The translations under genes were made by a program, and so were the position numbers. From NCBI RefSeq assembly GCF_006716125.1, contig NZ_VFOM01000001.1:806001-870000 (forward strand): a stretch of DNA of 64,000 nucleotides, written 5' to 3'. Numbering within the stretch: the first letter of the stretch is position 1; each line of letters opens with the position of its first letter. The notes beneath the pieces are model-generated. The model did not search any database, was not told where the DNA came from, and saw nothing but the letters and a program-made list of their open reading frames with translations. Source of the DNA: Homoserinimonas aerilata (GTDB taxonomy: Bacteria > Actinomycetota > Actinomycetes > Actinomycetales > Microbacteriaceae). This document shows, piece after piece, positions 27,938 to 37,259 of this stretch.

Positions 27938-28609
27938 TCAGCGACTCAGAATGGAAACCACCTCGACCTCGGGGGAGGGCAGGCGCCCCAGAACGCGGAG
28001 ACAATCGTCGACGGATGCCCTCAGCATCTCGTACAGGACGGCATCCGGATCATCGATGCACGCCTGCGCGACGCCGAGCACCGCAGTGCTCACGATGGCG
28101 CGCCCCTGTCGGGTGAACGACAGTGTGCTCCGAGGTGTGAGGTCACGGCAGAAGCCCTGCGCCCACTCCCACGCGAGAGGGGTGTCACGGGAGACCCCGC
28201 GCACCATCTCTCGTTCCTCCTCGGATGCCCCGCCAAGCGCCTCGAGCATCCGCTCGCAGGAGATCACACCGCTGGCCAGCGCCCGCTGCCTGCTCTCCGC
28301 CACGACGGGCAGCGCGGTCGTCGCCGCACGCAGGGCGAGCACCACATCCAGGCGCGGATCCGACCCGGTCAGGCCGATCACCGACGGGATGAGCGGGGCC
28401 AGCCTCTGGCGGCCGTCATCGCCCGTGAAATCGTTGACGCCCCGCGCCAGAAACGCCAGCAACGGATGCGTGCACTGCGGATGATCACTCCACCGCTCAC
28501 CCGCAAGATACGAAGCGAACTCCATGAAGCACGCGCCCTGCCGCGGGCGGCGATGCCTCCCGGCAGAGAGCACGGGCATGATCTCGGGTACGACACTGAC
28601 ATTCGTCAT
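27938..28609 (-). CDS. Conserved actinobacterial hypothetical protein
   Basis: A soluble, mostly helical protein of 223 residues with no catalytic motif I recognise. The N-terminal block MTNVSVVPEIMPVLSAG and the segment PRQGACFMEFASYLAGERWSDHP are the kind of invariant stretches found in orthologues across actinobacteria, so it is a real, conserved gene. It contains several Cys and His (CTHPLLAFL) but no clear metal site. ATG 28609 has GGAGG five bases upstream. It is divergent from the Rv2466c-like gene. Confidence 0.85.
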   Translation of the reverse strand: MTNVSVVPEIMPVLSAGRHRRPRQGACFMEFASYLAGERWSDHPQCTHPLLAFLARGVNDFTGDDGRQRLAPLIPSVIGLTGSDPRLDVVLALRAATTALPVVAESRQRALASGVISCERMLEALGGASEEEREMVRGVSRDTPLAWEWAQGFCRDLTPRSTLSFTRQGRAIVSTAVLGVAQACIDDPDAVLYEMLRASVDDCLRVLGRLPSPEVEVVSILSR

Positions 28610-28700
28610 GAGCCACCTCCACGATGAGACGGATGCGCTCCCTCAAGTGTGCCCCCGAAGCGTGCAGAGCGCCAGAGCCGGGCACGCAGCCGAAGCCTGC

Positions 28701-28706
28701 TCTAAT
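28701..28706 (+). promoter_or_regulatory. -10 hexamer of a leaderless transcript
   Basis: TCTAAT (one change from TATAAT) ends six bases before ATG 28713, so transcription would start at or beside the start codon. The GGAGG between them is too close to the ATG to act as a ribosome site. Confidence 0.6.
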
Positions 28707-28712
28707 GGAGGC

Positions 28713-29327
28713 ATGAGCGAAACAACCCCCACCCGCGTTGACTTCTGGTTCGACCCCTCCTGCCCCTGGGCCTGGATGGCCAGTCGCTGGGTGAAAGAGG
28801 TCGCCCACCACCGCGACCTCGAACTGAACTGGCACGTGATGAGCCTCGCCGTGCTCAACGAAGACAAAGACGTCGACGACGACTACAGGGCGTTCTTCCC
28901 GCGGGCGCTCCGCTACACCCGGCTCGTCGCGGCGCTCGCCGAGATCGAGGGGCAGCAGATCGTCGAGCCCCTCTATGACGCCCTCGGCACCCGCATCCAC
29001 CCGGGAGGCTCGAAGGACCCCGACGAGGTCATCCCTGCGGCGCTCGCCGAACTCGGGCTCCCCGCCGAGTACGCGAAGTACGCCGACAGTGACGAATACG
29101 ACGCGCAGATGCGCGCCAGCCACTTCGACGGCATCAACAGGGTCGGGCAGGATGTCGGCACGCCCGTCATCGCCGTCGACGGCGTAGCCTTCTTCGGACC
29201 CGTCATCTCGCCGGCACCCAAGGGGGAGCAGGCGCTCGCCCTGTGGGACGGCGTCGTCGCCGCGGCGCGCTACGACGGATTCTTCGAGCTCAAGCGTTCG
29301 CGCACGCGCGACCCCATCTTCGACTGA
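28713..29327 (+). CDS. DsbA-family protein, Rv2466c-like, with CPWA active site
   Basis: A thioredoxin-fold protein of 204 residues with an inserted helical domain. The active-site segment FDPSCPWAWMASRW has the first Cys but Ala at the position of the second, so it is a monothiol version. Its neighbours RpiB, Nei and PepN match Rv2465c, Rv2464c and Rv2467 around Rv2466c, a mycothiol-dependent nitroreductase, so a mycothiol-linked reductase is the best guess. cis-Pro is present in GTPVIAVDG. A start at ATG 28713 is supported by the -10 hexamer six bases upstream. Confidence 0.85.
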   Translation: MSETTPTRVDFWFDPSCPWAWMASRWVKEVAHHRDLELNWHVMSLAVLNEDKDVDDDYRAFFPRALRYTRLVAALAEIEGQQIVEPLYDALGTRIHPGGSKDPDEVIPAALAELGLPAEYAKYADSDEYDAQMRASHFDGINRVGQDVGTPVIAVDGVAFFGPVISPAPKGEQALALWDGVVAAARYDGFFELKRSRTRDPIFD

Positions 29328-29387
29328 GGCCTGCGGGTCGCGGCCTGTCGCGCATCCGGTCGATTCTCGGCCCGTGCCGCTCACTCC

Positions 29388-29393
29388 TAAACT
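29388..29393 (+). promoter_or_regulatory. -10 hexamer of leaderless rpiB transcript
   Basis: TAAACT is followed by six bases and then ATG 29400, so the transcript would begin at the start codon. No ribosome site is present, consistent with leaderless initiation. Confidence 0.6.
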
Positions 29394-29399
29394 GGCCTC

Positions 29400-29885
29400 A
29401 TGCGCATCCACATCGCCACCGATCACGCCGGTCTGGAATTCAGTCGGCAGCTGCAGGAGCACCTCACGGGGCAGGGCCACGAGGTCGTCGATCATGGGCC
29501 GATCGCCTATGACGCGCTCGACGACTACCCCTCGTTCTGCATCAATGCCGCACGTGCTGTGGCCGGCGACAGGGCGGCTGGTCTCGAATCGCTCGGCGTC
29601 GTCTTCGGCGGTTCGGGCAACGGTGAGCAGATCGCCGCGAACAAGGTCGTCGGCGTGCGCGCCGCGCTCGTCTGGAACACCTCGACCGCCGAGCTGGCGC
29701 GCGAGCACAACGATGCCAATGTGATCTCGATCGGTGCGCGCCAGCATTCCGTCGAGGAGGCGATCTCCTTCATCGACACGTTCATCGCGACCCCGTTCCC
29801 GGGTGAGGAGCGGCACGCGCGTCGCATCGCCCAGCTGGGGGAGTACGAGACGACGGGCCTCATCACGGGCCACCCGATCATCTGA
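29400..29885 (+). CDS. rpiB: Ribose-5-phosphate isomerase B
   Basis: An RpiB-family isomerase of 161 residues interconverting ribose 5-phosphate and ribulose 5-phosphate in the pentose phosphate pathway. The N-terminal IATDHAGLE and DYPSFC are conserved. The catalytic loop is GGSGNGEQIAANK, so the position of the classical Cys is occupied by a different residue and Glu is the likely base, as in the mycobacterial enzyme. The start is fixed by the leaderless arrangement at 29400. It lies four bases before nei. Confidence 0.95.
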   Translation: MRIHIATDHAGLEFSRQLQEHLTGQGHEVVDHGPIAYDALDDYPSFCINAARAVAGDRAAGLESLGVVFGGSGNGEQIAANKVVGVRAALVWNTSTAELAREHNDANVISIGARQHSVEEAISFIDTFIATPFPGEERHARRIAQLGEYETTGLITGHPII

Positions 29886-29889
29886 CGCC

Positions 29890-30891
29890 ATGCCAGAAGG
29901 TCATTCCGTTCATCGCATCGCCCGCCAGTTCGCCCTGCATTTCGTCGGCCACAGCGTCGCCGTCTCCTCTCCGCAGGGCCGCTTCGCCGCCGGCGCGACC
30001 GAGATCGACGGGCGCGCGATGGTCAGTGCGAGGGCCGTGGGCAAGCAGATGTTTCTCGAGTTCGACAACGAGCTGACCTTGCGCGTGCACCTGGGCCTCT
30101 ATGGCGCGTGGGATTTTGCGGGCGACATCACGGCGGATGCGACGACGGCCTCAGCGGGCGGCCGCATGGGGCAGACCAATCAGCGCGGCACCGTCGCCGA
30201 CGGCGCGGGCACCCGCGGTGAGAACGAGGGATCGCTGCACAGCATCGGCGCCCCGCGACGCACCAGGCTCCGGATGTCCGAGGCCGAGAGTCTGAGAGAG
30301 GCGCAGGGCCCCGATCAGGACGTGTTCCCGCCCGAGCCGATCGGACAGGTCAGGGTGCGGCTGCTCACGGAGCGCGCCGTCGCGGATCTCCGCGGGCCGA
30401 CGGCCTGTGAGGTGCAGCAGCCCGCCGAGGTTGCGGCCTCGCTGGCGAAGCTCGGGCCCGATCCGCTCGTCGACGACCCGCAGGAGGGCGAGGAGCGCTT
30501 CGTGGCGACGGTGCGTAGGAAGGCCACCCCGATCGGCCTTCTGCTGATGGATCAGGCCGTCGTCAGCGGCATCGGCAACGTCTATCGCGCCGAACTGCTG
30601 TTCCGCGCGCGCCTCGACCCGTACACGCCCGGAAAACTCGTGCCGGAGGAGCTCGTGCGCGAGCTCTGGCGCGATTGGACGCATCTGCTGCGTCTCGGCG
30701 TCGAGACCGGCCAGATGATGACGATGGACGGCCTCGACCCTGAGGCGTACCAAGCGGCCCTCGCGAGTCGCGACGACCGGCACTGGGTGTACCACCGCGA
30801 GGGTCAGCCATGCCGCGTGTGCGGCACGCATGTGACGATGGCGGAGGCTGCGGGGCGCAAGCTCTACTGGTGCCCCAACTGCCAGCGATGA
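29890..30891 (+). CDS. nei: Fpg/Nei family DNA glycosylase
   Basis: A base-excision glycosylase/AP lyase of 333 residues. The N-terminal PEGHSVHRIA supplies the catalytic Pro and Glu, the H2TH region contains DQAVVSGIGNVYRAELLFRARLDP, and a C4 zinc finger CRVC...CPNC closes the protein. It is longer than usual because of a polar, low-complexity insert of about 60 residues (about 78-140) in the N-terminal domain. It removes oxidised pyrimidines. It follows rpiB by four bases, in the order seen for Rv2465c-Rv2464c. Confidence 0.92.
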   Translation: MPEGHSVHRIARQFALHFVGHSVAVSSPQGRFAAGATEIDGRAMVSARAVGKQMFLEFDNELTLRVHLGLYGAWDFAGDITADATTASAGGRMGQTNQRGTVADGAGTRGENEGSLHSIGAPRRTRLRMSEAESLREAQGPDQDVFPPEPIGQVRVRLLTERAVADLRGPTACEVQQPAEVAASLAKLGPDPLVDDPQEGEERFVATVRRKATPIGLLLMDQAVVSGIGNVYRAELLFRARLDPYTPGKLVPEELVRELWRDWTHLLRLGVETGQMMTMDGLDPEAYQAALASRDDRHWVYHREGQPCRVCGTHVTMAEAAGRKLYWCPNCQR

Positions 30892-30934
30892 TGGCCCTTG
30901 CGGAGCTCCGGGGGCTGTCTGGCATGCTTGGCGC

Positions 30935-31549
30935 ATGCGCCACACTCCCGACTACATCGTCACCGATCCTGAAGAGGTCAAACGACTGATCCGCTCCAGT
31001 CCGTGGGCGACGATCGTGTCGAACACGGCCAAGGGCCTCGTGGCCTCGCACTACCCGGTTGTGATCGAGGAGGACCACGAGGGCATCAGCATCGTCAGCC
31101 ATGTCGGTCGCCCCGATGATCGCGCCCTCGAGTTGGGGCAGCACGAGGTCATGGTCATCATTCAGGGCCCGCACGGCTACGTGTCGCCCGGCTGGTACGA
31201 CGGCGTCCCGGCCGTGCCCACCTGGAACCATGTGACGGCCCACCTGTACGGCACCCCCGAGATCCTCAGCGACGAGGAGAACTGGCGGGTGCTCGGCGAC
31301 CTGGTGCACCACTTCGAGGATGCGATGCCGCATCCGAATCTGTTGGAACACAATGAGGAGTACGGGCGCAGCATCATGGCGGGCACCGTCGGATTCCGGC
31401 TGGTGGTCGATCGTTTCGAGGCGAGGGCCAAGCTCAGCCAGAACAAGTCCGATGAGGTCATCGAGAACGTCATCGCCGAGCTCGACCATGGCGAGAACTA
31501 TTCGCAGCCCCATCTGGCGGCCGAGATGCGCCGCAACCACGAGAAGTGA
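30935..31549 (+). CDS. FMN-binding negative regulator, PaiB family
   Basis: A PaiB-like split-barrel protein of 204 residues. Family signatures include ATIVSNTAKGLVASHYPVV, VMVIIQGPHGYVSPGWY and VPTWNHVTAHLYG, and the C-terminal KLSQNKSDE. PaiB proteins bind FMN-like ligands and were first described as repressors of proteases in Bacillus; the role here is unproven. CATGCT lies six bases before ATG 30935, again suggesting a leaderless start. It overlaps the amidohydrolase gene by GTGA. Confidence 0.88.
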   Translation: MRHTPDYIVTDPEEVKRLIRSSPWATIVSNTAKGLVASHYPVVIEEDHEGISIVSHVGRPDDRALELGQHEVMVIIQGPHGYVSPGWYDGVPAVPTWNHVTAHLYGTPEILSDEENWRVLGDLVHHFEDAMPHPNLLEHNEEYGRSIMAGTVGFRLVVDRFEARAKLSQNKSDEVIENVIAELDHGENYSQPHLAAEMRRNHEK

Positions 31550-33021
31550 GCGGGCCGACGCATCGGGTTCTGCGCAACGCTCGTCTCGGTGGGGAGCCCG
31601 TCGACATCCTGATCCAGGACGGCGAGATCGTCGAGATCGGCCACGCCGTCGACTGCACTGCGGAGGAGGTGCACCTCGACGGGCGCACCGTCATCCCGGG
31701 GTTGTGGGACGAGCACACACATTTCAGCCAGTGGGCGCTCCGCAGCCGGCGTGCGGATGTCTCGGGTGCGGCATCCGCCCGCGAGGCCGCCCGCATTGTC
31801 TCGAACGCCTTGGCCTCGGCTACGCCGCTTCCGCTCGACGAGCGGGGCAGGCCGCTGCCGTTCGTCGGCAATGGGTTCAGGGACGCTCTCTGGTCGGATG
31901 CCCCGAATCTCGCCGATCTCGATGATGCGGGGGCCGGAGCGCCCATCGTTCTCATCAGCGCCGACCTGCACTCGGTCTGGTTGAACACGTCGGCCCTCGA
32001 ACTCTTCGGTCATTCGGGACACGAGACGGGGCTGCTGCGGGAGGAGCCCGCGTTCGAGGTGCAGCGTCGGGTCAATTCGGTTCCGGATGCGGTGCTCGAC
32101 GAGTGGGTCGACGCAGCGGCGCGGGAGGCGGCAGCCCGCGGTGTCGTCGGCATCGTCGACTTCGAGATGACGTGGAATCTCGAGCCGTGGAGCCGCCGGA
32201 TGGCTGGCGGATTCGATGCCCTGCGCGTCGATTTCGGCATCTACACCCAGGATCTCGACCGTGCAATCGACCTCGGGCTGAGAAGCGGCAGGCGCATCGG
32301 CGAGCTGCTCACCGTCGGCAGTTACAAGGTCATCACGGATGGTTCGCTGGGCACGCGCACGGCCTACTGCTTCGACGAGTACCCCGGGCTTGAGGGGCTG
32401 CCCGGGGCCCGCGGCCTGCTCACGGTCGCGCCGAGCGAGCTCGAACCGCTGCTGCGTCGCGCCTCGGATGCGGGTATCACCCCCGCCGTGCACGCGATCG
32501 GTGATCACGCGAACGCCCTCGTGCTCGACGTCTTCGAGGCGGTCGGCGTGACCGGTCGGATCGAGCATGCCCAATTGCTGACCCCCGGCGATGTGGAGCG
32601 TTTCGGGCGGCTCGGAATCGTGGCGAGCGTGCAGCCGGAGCATGCGATGGATGATCGGGACATCGCGGATCGGTACTGGGTCGGGCGCACCGATCGGGCT
32701 TTCCTGCTGCGATCACTGCTCGATGCGGGGGCACGTCTGCTGCTCGGTTCGGATGCCCCTGTCGCCCCGCTGGACCCGTGGGTGACGATGGCGGCGGCTG
32801 TCGGTCGCGCCCGCGATGGGCGTGAGCCGTGGCATCCGGAGCAGTCACTCACGGTGGCGCAGGCTCTGGATGCGTCTGTGCGAAGTTCTGTGGCGCCGGG
32901 GCAGCCTGCCGATCTGGTCGTTCTGGATGTTGATCCGTTCGGCGTTTCTGCCGAGGAGCTTCGTCGGATGCCCGTGGCCGGCACCCTGCTCGGCGGTCGG
33001 TGGACGCACAGGGCGTTCTGA
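31546..33021 (+). CDS. Amidohydrolase family protein (YtcJ-like)
   Basis: A metal-dependent hydrolase of 491 residues of the Amidohydro_3 type. DEHTHFSQW supplies the HxH metal pair at the end of the first strand, HAIGDHANALVLD and RIEHAQLL follow, and LGSDAPVAPLDPW carries the catalytic Asp near the C-terminus. Such enzymes hydrolyse amide, imine or exocyclic N bonds of varied substrates; the substrate is unknown. GTG 31546 overlaps the paiB stop, so the two are probably expressed together. Confidence 0.88.
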   Translation: MSGPTHRVLRNARLGGEPVDILIQDGEIVEIGHAVDCTAEEVHLDGRTVIPGLWDEHTHFSQWALRSRRADVSGAASAREAARIVSNALASATPLPLDERGRPLPFVGNGFRDALWSDAPNLADLDDAGAGAPIVLISADLHSVWLNTSALELFGHSGHETGLLREEPAFEVQRRVNSVPDAVLDEWVDAAAREAAARGVVGIVDFEMTWNLEPWSRRMAGGFDALRVDFGIYTQDLDRAIDLGLRSGRRIGELLTVGSYKVITDGSLGTRTAYCFDEYPGLEGLPGARGLLTVAPSELEPLLRRASDAGITPAVHAIGDHANALVLDVFEAVGVTGRIEHAQLLTPGDVERFGRLGIVASVQPEHAMDDRDIADRYWVGRTDRAFLLRSLLDAGARLLLGSDAPVAPLDPWVTMAAAVGRARDGREPWHPEQSLTVAQALDASVRSSVAPGQPADLVVLDVDPFGVSAEELRRMPVAGTLLGGRWTHRAF

Positions 33022-33071
33022 GCTCCGGCTCGCTCGGCCCTGACCGGCACTGATCAGCCCGCTCGGCTCGC

Positions 33072-36000
33072 TCAGCGGAGCGCGCTGATGCTGCTGACTG
33101 CTTTCTTGAGGTCTCGGATGCGGTGCTCGTAGCGCACGGCGAGGGCGATGAGCAGCACGCCGCCGATGCCCGCCCAGACGTACCAGTCGGCGAGTTCGTA
33201 GACGGAGCGGATCTGCGGCGCGAATGTGGCGATCGCGTGGGTGAGGGTGACGGCCACGCCCAGAAGGAACGGCGCCTGCAGGCGGAGCACAACGGCGGCG
33301 ACGATGACGGCCACGCCGACCACGCCGAGTGCGACGAGGCGCCACAGCGGGCGCTCGTCGATCGTGGCGATCAGTGAGGGCAGGAGGAGCAGCGCGGTGC
33401 CCGGGCCGAGCCATGGCCAGCTGCGTGCGGACGGGGTGCGGTCCAGGTGGATGGCCCCGCTCGCGAGCAGCGCGATGGCGATGGGGAGCGTGCCGTATTC
33501 GATGGCGTCGAATGCGGTGGGCTGGATGATCGGCCCGATGGCGGCTGCTGCGATGGCGACCCATCCGACGGTGCGGCTGAGCGGTGCCCGGTCGACGAGG
33601 AACGCGCTGATGTGGGTGATCGCGAGCAGCACGATGACGGCGGCCAGCCTGAGCGTGCCATCGCCGGTGTCGACGGCGACGGTGTACTCGAAGATGACGA
33701 TCATGGCGATGGCGGTGATGGGCAGCGTCTGGCTCAGCGCGCGGCGCAGCTCCTGCGCGCGAACGGTTGAGCGTTCGCGCGGGCGGGCGAGTCCGATTGC
33801 GGCGACAGCGAGGGCCACGACCACGGGCAGGAGCCAGGCTTCGAGCTGCTCCCCGTTGTGGTGGAGCGCATCCACGCCTCGGACAAGTCCGACGATGACC
33901 ACGCCGAGCAGCCCTGCCGCGCCGGCGGAGTCGGCGATCGGTGCGCTGGTGCGCTTGTAGGCACCGAAGAGGAGCAGTGCGGCGGATGCGGCGAGCACGA
34001 CTGCGGCGCGGAGGATGCTGTTCTCATCGCTCGGGGCGGAGAGCGCGAGTGGCGCGATGGCGACGCTGAGCCCGGCGAAGGCGAGGTAGGGAACGGAGCT
34101 GCGGTGCCCGGCCTCTCCCTGCGCTTCGGATGTCACCGGTGCGCGTTCGCTGCGGTGGATGAGCCAGGCGATCACGAGGAGTGCTGCGGCGACGGGCAGC
34201 ACGTGGGGTTCGAGCGCGGTCACCGATTGCGAGCCGAGCGCCCACCACAGCGCGGCGACGGCGAGCAGGAGGGCGAGCCATCCGCTGTGGCGTCGGGGGG
34301 ATGCCGAGGCGAAGAGGCCATCGGGGGAGATGGCGGTGAGCAGCGCCGTGACGGCGGCGAGCAGAACGACGAGCCATCCGGTGTCTGCGCCGCGGTCGAT
34401 CGCGACGGCTAATGCGGGCACGGCGACGACCGCGATTCCGATGTCGCGAGGCCAGCGCCGCGCAGTGCCGGGCTTTTGCTGTTCCTTCTCCGTCTCACGT
34501 GCCTGATGCGCCAGCTGGCGTCGCTCGGCGGTGACGGCCATGGCGAGGGCGGCCGCGGCGGCGAGCAGGGCCGCTGTGATGGGGGCGAGTTCGGTGACGA
34601 TTGCGGGGATGCCGGGGTAACCGCTCACGAGGCTGAGGGCCCAGTAGAGGGCCGGTGCGGTGGCGATCGCGGCGGTCATCCGTTCGGGCACGAGTTGCGC
34701 GTTGGCGGGGAGCGCCGACCACAGCGCGGCGGCGGTGACGGAGAGGGCCGCTGCGGCGAGCAGGGCGCTTCTCACAGGCAGTGCGAGGTGTTCGGGTAGG
34801 CCGGGGCTTGCGAGTGCGCTGGCATTGCCGGCGAGCATGGTGGCGGCGAGCAGGGCACCGATGACAACGGTGATGGCGCTGAGGGCGAAGCTGATGCGTC
34901 GGTCGAGTGGGCTGAACGCGCGCAGGGGGAGGGCGGTGACGGCAGCGATCGCCGCTGCGACAAGGATGACGCCAGTGAGAGTGGCAATGCCGTTGTTCTC
35001 GGCCAGCCTGTGTGCGGTGGCGCCGGCCGTCACGAGGAAGAGTGCCTGTGCACCACCAAGAAGGCCTGCTCGGGCGGCGGTGTTTGTGAGCAGGATGCGC
35101 GCCGCGATGACCGCGGCGATGGCGGCGGCAGAGGTCAGCGGCCAGGTGTCGCTGCCGGCCCAGCCGCTCAGCCAGGCGAGGCTCACGCCGCTGATCGCGC
35201 CGGCCCAGAGTATGGGGCGGATGCCTGCGGGCAGGTTTCGGGTGCGGTCACGGCGGAGGAACAGCGCGACGAGTGCCGCCGCGGTGATGGCGAGCCAGGC
35301 TGCGAGCACCAGCCAGAGCGTGCCGAGGAGTGGTGCGGCGAGCAGGAGTGTCACGAGTGCGGCGCCGGCGAGTGCGCCGAGTGTGCGTCGCAGGAGGTGC
35401 AGCCATGAGCAGGCGAGGGTGATGAGCACGACGGCCACGGCGAGTGCTGCGACGGCGAGGTGCTGGTACTCGTTGAGGGCTTCTTTTGTGGCGCCGCTTC
35501 GCTCGTAGCTTTCTGCGAGACCTTGGACGACGCGCGCGCCGACGGTGGTGACCGCCACGAGAAGTGAAGGTAGGAGGCTGAGTGCGGCGATCACTCCGGC
35601 ACCGGCTGCGGCGCCGATGAGGGCGGGTCGAAGCCCGATCCGTTGCGTGCCCAACGGCCTGTGGATGATGCGGTGCGCGAGCACGATCCAGGCGAGCGCG
35701 ATGGCGACCGCGATGATGGTGGGCAGCAGCAGCGTCGCTGTGGGGTTGTTCTCTTCGGATGCCCAGAGCGCGTAGCCGGCGATGGCGGCGGTGCTTGTGG
35801 CTGCCGCTCCGATGGCGAGGGTCACCCCGAACACGCTGTCGAGCATGTCGCGCCGGTAGGCGATGAGGGCTGCGCTGTGCAGCGCGGAGATCACGGCGAC
35901 ACCGAGAAATGCGAGTGTCGGCGCCCACTGGTCGTGGGTTCCGACGCCGAGCGCGGCGATGGCGGCGGTGATCAGGCTGAGGGTTGTTGTGAGCAGCACG

Positions 36001-36947
36001 ATGACGCGTTCGGCCGCTGCGGGGGCGATCTTTCGTCCGGGCGCTGCCTTGCCGGTGGCGGTGAGGTGGATGAATCCGGCGACGGCCATGGCGGATGCGA
36101 CCACATACGTGCCGGAGAACCCTCCGAGTTGGTCGCTGGTCGCGGCCGCAGCTATGAGGCCTGCGCCGACGGCGAAGGTGCCGTAGCCGACGATGCCGGC
36201 GCTGCGCATCCCGCCGATTCGGTTCCAGATGATGAAGGCGGCGGATGTCACGAGCAGCACGACACCCCAGTAGGAGCGTTCGTCGACCCGGTCGAGGAGG
36301 AGCAGCCCGTTGGCGCGCACGGCGAAGGCGTCGAGGTACACGAGGAGGATGCCGAAAACGGCGATGCCTTCGGCGCTGGCCGTGAGCTTGCGGTGCCGAA
36401 GTACTGTGGCCGTGACGAGGGTTGCGACGGTGGCGAGCGCGATGATGGCGGAGCGCCAGGCGAGACCGTAGTTGATGAAGGCGTAGACGAGGAAGAAGAT
36501 CGCGAACACCGACAGCAGTGCGATGCCGGTGACGAGCAGTGCGATCTGCACTCCGGAGCGTCGCGGCCGAGCGGGTGTGGTCGGCTGTGAAAGAGGGGAC
36601 GGAGCGGGGGCGGGCAGGCCGGGGGACGTCGCGGTGGCCAAGGCAGGCGGTTCCGGCGCATCGGCGGCAGCGGTCAGGGGTACGGCCTGCGCGGCTCGCT
36701 GTGCGGAGCTGTAGCGGATCAGCCCGATGAGGTTGACGCGCTCGTCGAGCTGATCGGCGATTCGCTGCGAGAGTGCGGCGAGCTGGTGCGCTTCTGCTGC
36801 GCTGAGGTCGAGCCCGCAGGTTCTGCAGATGCTCGAGTGGAGCGGTGTGTAGCAGGCGGGGCAGCGGGTGGTGTCGGTGAGATCTGCGGGGTTCCGGGGC
36901 CAATATGCCCGTCCGGAGTGTGCCCGGTAGTCGCCGGTATCAGTCAC
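33072..36947 (-). CDS. Giant polytopic membrane protein with zinc-ribbon N-terminus
   Basis: A protein of 1291 residues, unknown function. The N-terminus carries a zinc-ribbon-like CPAC...CRTC module (about residues 29-43), a helical segment and a Pro/Ala-rich linker; the remaining 1150 residues are a nearly unbroken series of hydrophobic helices, probably thirty or more. No transporter signature is evident. GTG 36947 has GAGAGG seven bases upstream; GTG 36974 would add nine residues without a site. It is monocistronic, convergent with the amidohydrolase. Similar large actinobacterial proteins are annotated only as membrane proteins. Confidence 0.8.
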   Translation of the reverse strand: MTDTGDYRAHSGRAYWPRNPADLTDTTRCPACYTPLHSSICRTCGLDLSAAEAHQLAALSQRIADQLDERVNLIGLIRYSSAQRAAQAVPLTAAADAPEPPALATATSPGLPAPAPSPLSQPTTPARPRRSGVQIALLVTGIALLSVFAIFFLVYAFINYGLAWRSAIIALATVATLVTATVLRHRKLTASAEGIAVFGILLVYLDAFAVRANGLLLLDRVDERSYWGVVLLVTSAAFIIWNRIGGMRSAGIVGYGTFAVGAGLIAAAATSDQLGGFSGTYVVASAMAVAGFIHLTATGKAAPGRKIAPAAAERVIVLLTTTLSLITAAIAALGVGTHDQWAPTLAFLGVAVISALHSAALIAYRRDMLDSVFGVTLAIGAAATSTAAIAGYALWASEENNPTATLLLPTIIAVAIALAWIVLAHRIIHRPLGTQRIGLRPALIGAAAGAGVIAALSLLPSLLVAVTTVGARVVQGLAESYERSGATKEALNEYQHLAVAALAVAVVLITLACSWLHLLRRTLGALAGAALVTLLLAAPLLGTLWLVLAAWLAITAAALVALFLRRDRTRNLPAGIRPILWAGAISGVSLAWLSGWAGSDTWPLTSAAAIAAVIAARILLTNTAARAGLLGGAQALFLVTAGATAHRLAENNGIATLTGVILVAAAIAAVTALPLRAFSPLDRRISFALSAITVVIGALLAATMLAGNASALASPGLPEHLALPVRSALLAAAALSVTAAALWSALPANAQLVPERMTAAIATAPALYWALSLVSGYPGIPAIVTELAPITAALLAAAAALAMAVTAERRQLAHQARETEKEQQKPGTARRWPRDIGIAVVAVPALAVAIDRGADTGWLVVLLAAVTALLTAISPDGLFASASPRRHSGWLALLLAVAALWWALGSQSVTALEPHVLPVAAALLVIAWLIHRSERAPVTSEAQGEAGHRSSVPYLAFAGLSVAIAPLALSAPSDENSILRAAVVLAASAALLLFGAYKRTSAPIADSAGAAGLLGVVIVGLVRGVDALHHNGEQLEAWLLPVVVALAVAAIGLARPRERSTVRAQELRRALSQTLPITAIAMIVIFEYTVAVDTGDGTLRLAAVIVLLAITHISAFLVDRAPLSRTVGWVAIAAAAIGPIIQPTAFDAIEYGTLPIAIALLASGAIHLDRTPSARSWPWLGPGTALLLLPSLIATIDERPLWRLVALGVVGVAVIVAAVVLRLQAPFLLGVAVTLTHAIATFAPQIRSVYELADWYVWAGIGGVLLIALAVRYEHRIRDLKKAVSSISALR

Positions 36948-37064
36948 GCTGCGCCCTCTCGCTTGTCCTGTCACCCGAGGCTAGTGCTCGGGTGAGGGCA
37001 AGCGAGAGGTTCGCACGCAACTGTGGATAACCTGCTGTGCCTCGTCGCTGGGGAGGAGCGGATG

Positions 37065-37259
37065 CTACGGGCGTCCGACCATGGGGGTCGCGTACTTCGA
37101 GGAGACCTGCACCTCGGGGCGGGGCTGCTGCACCTCGTTGGTCCACATCATGCCGTTCCACCAGCGAACCTGGGGGAGGCCGAGCGGGTCGTGGTACCAG
37201 CCGGCGGGGGCGGATGAGGCGGCAGCGGGGGAACTGAATGCTGTGGTCGTGGAAGACAT
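37065..37259 (-). CDS. Small DUF2510 protein
   Basis: A 64-residue protein. A Ser/Ala/Pro-rich N-terminus is followed by AGWYHDPLGLPQVRWWNGMMWT, the tryptophan-rich DUF2510 motif found at the ends of many actinobacterial membrane proteins; here it stands alone with no membrane helix. AGGAG lies nine bases before ATG 37259. Function unknown. It may have its own promoter (TATCAT, 37329-37334 on the minus strand). Confidence 0.8.
   Translation of the reverse strand: MSSTTTAFSSPAAASSAPAGWYHDPLGLPQVRWWNGMMWTNEVQQPRPEVQVSSKYATPMVGRP

Noticed and set aside
31498..32643. 381-codon frame opposite the amidohydrolase gene
   Set aside because: Shadow of the amidohydrolase; no start signals.
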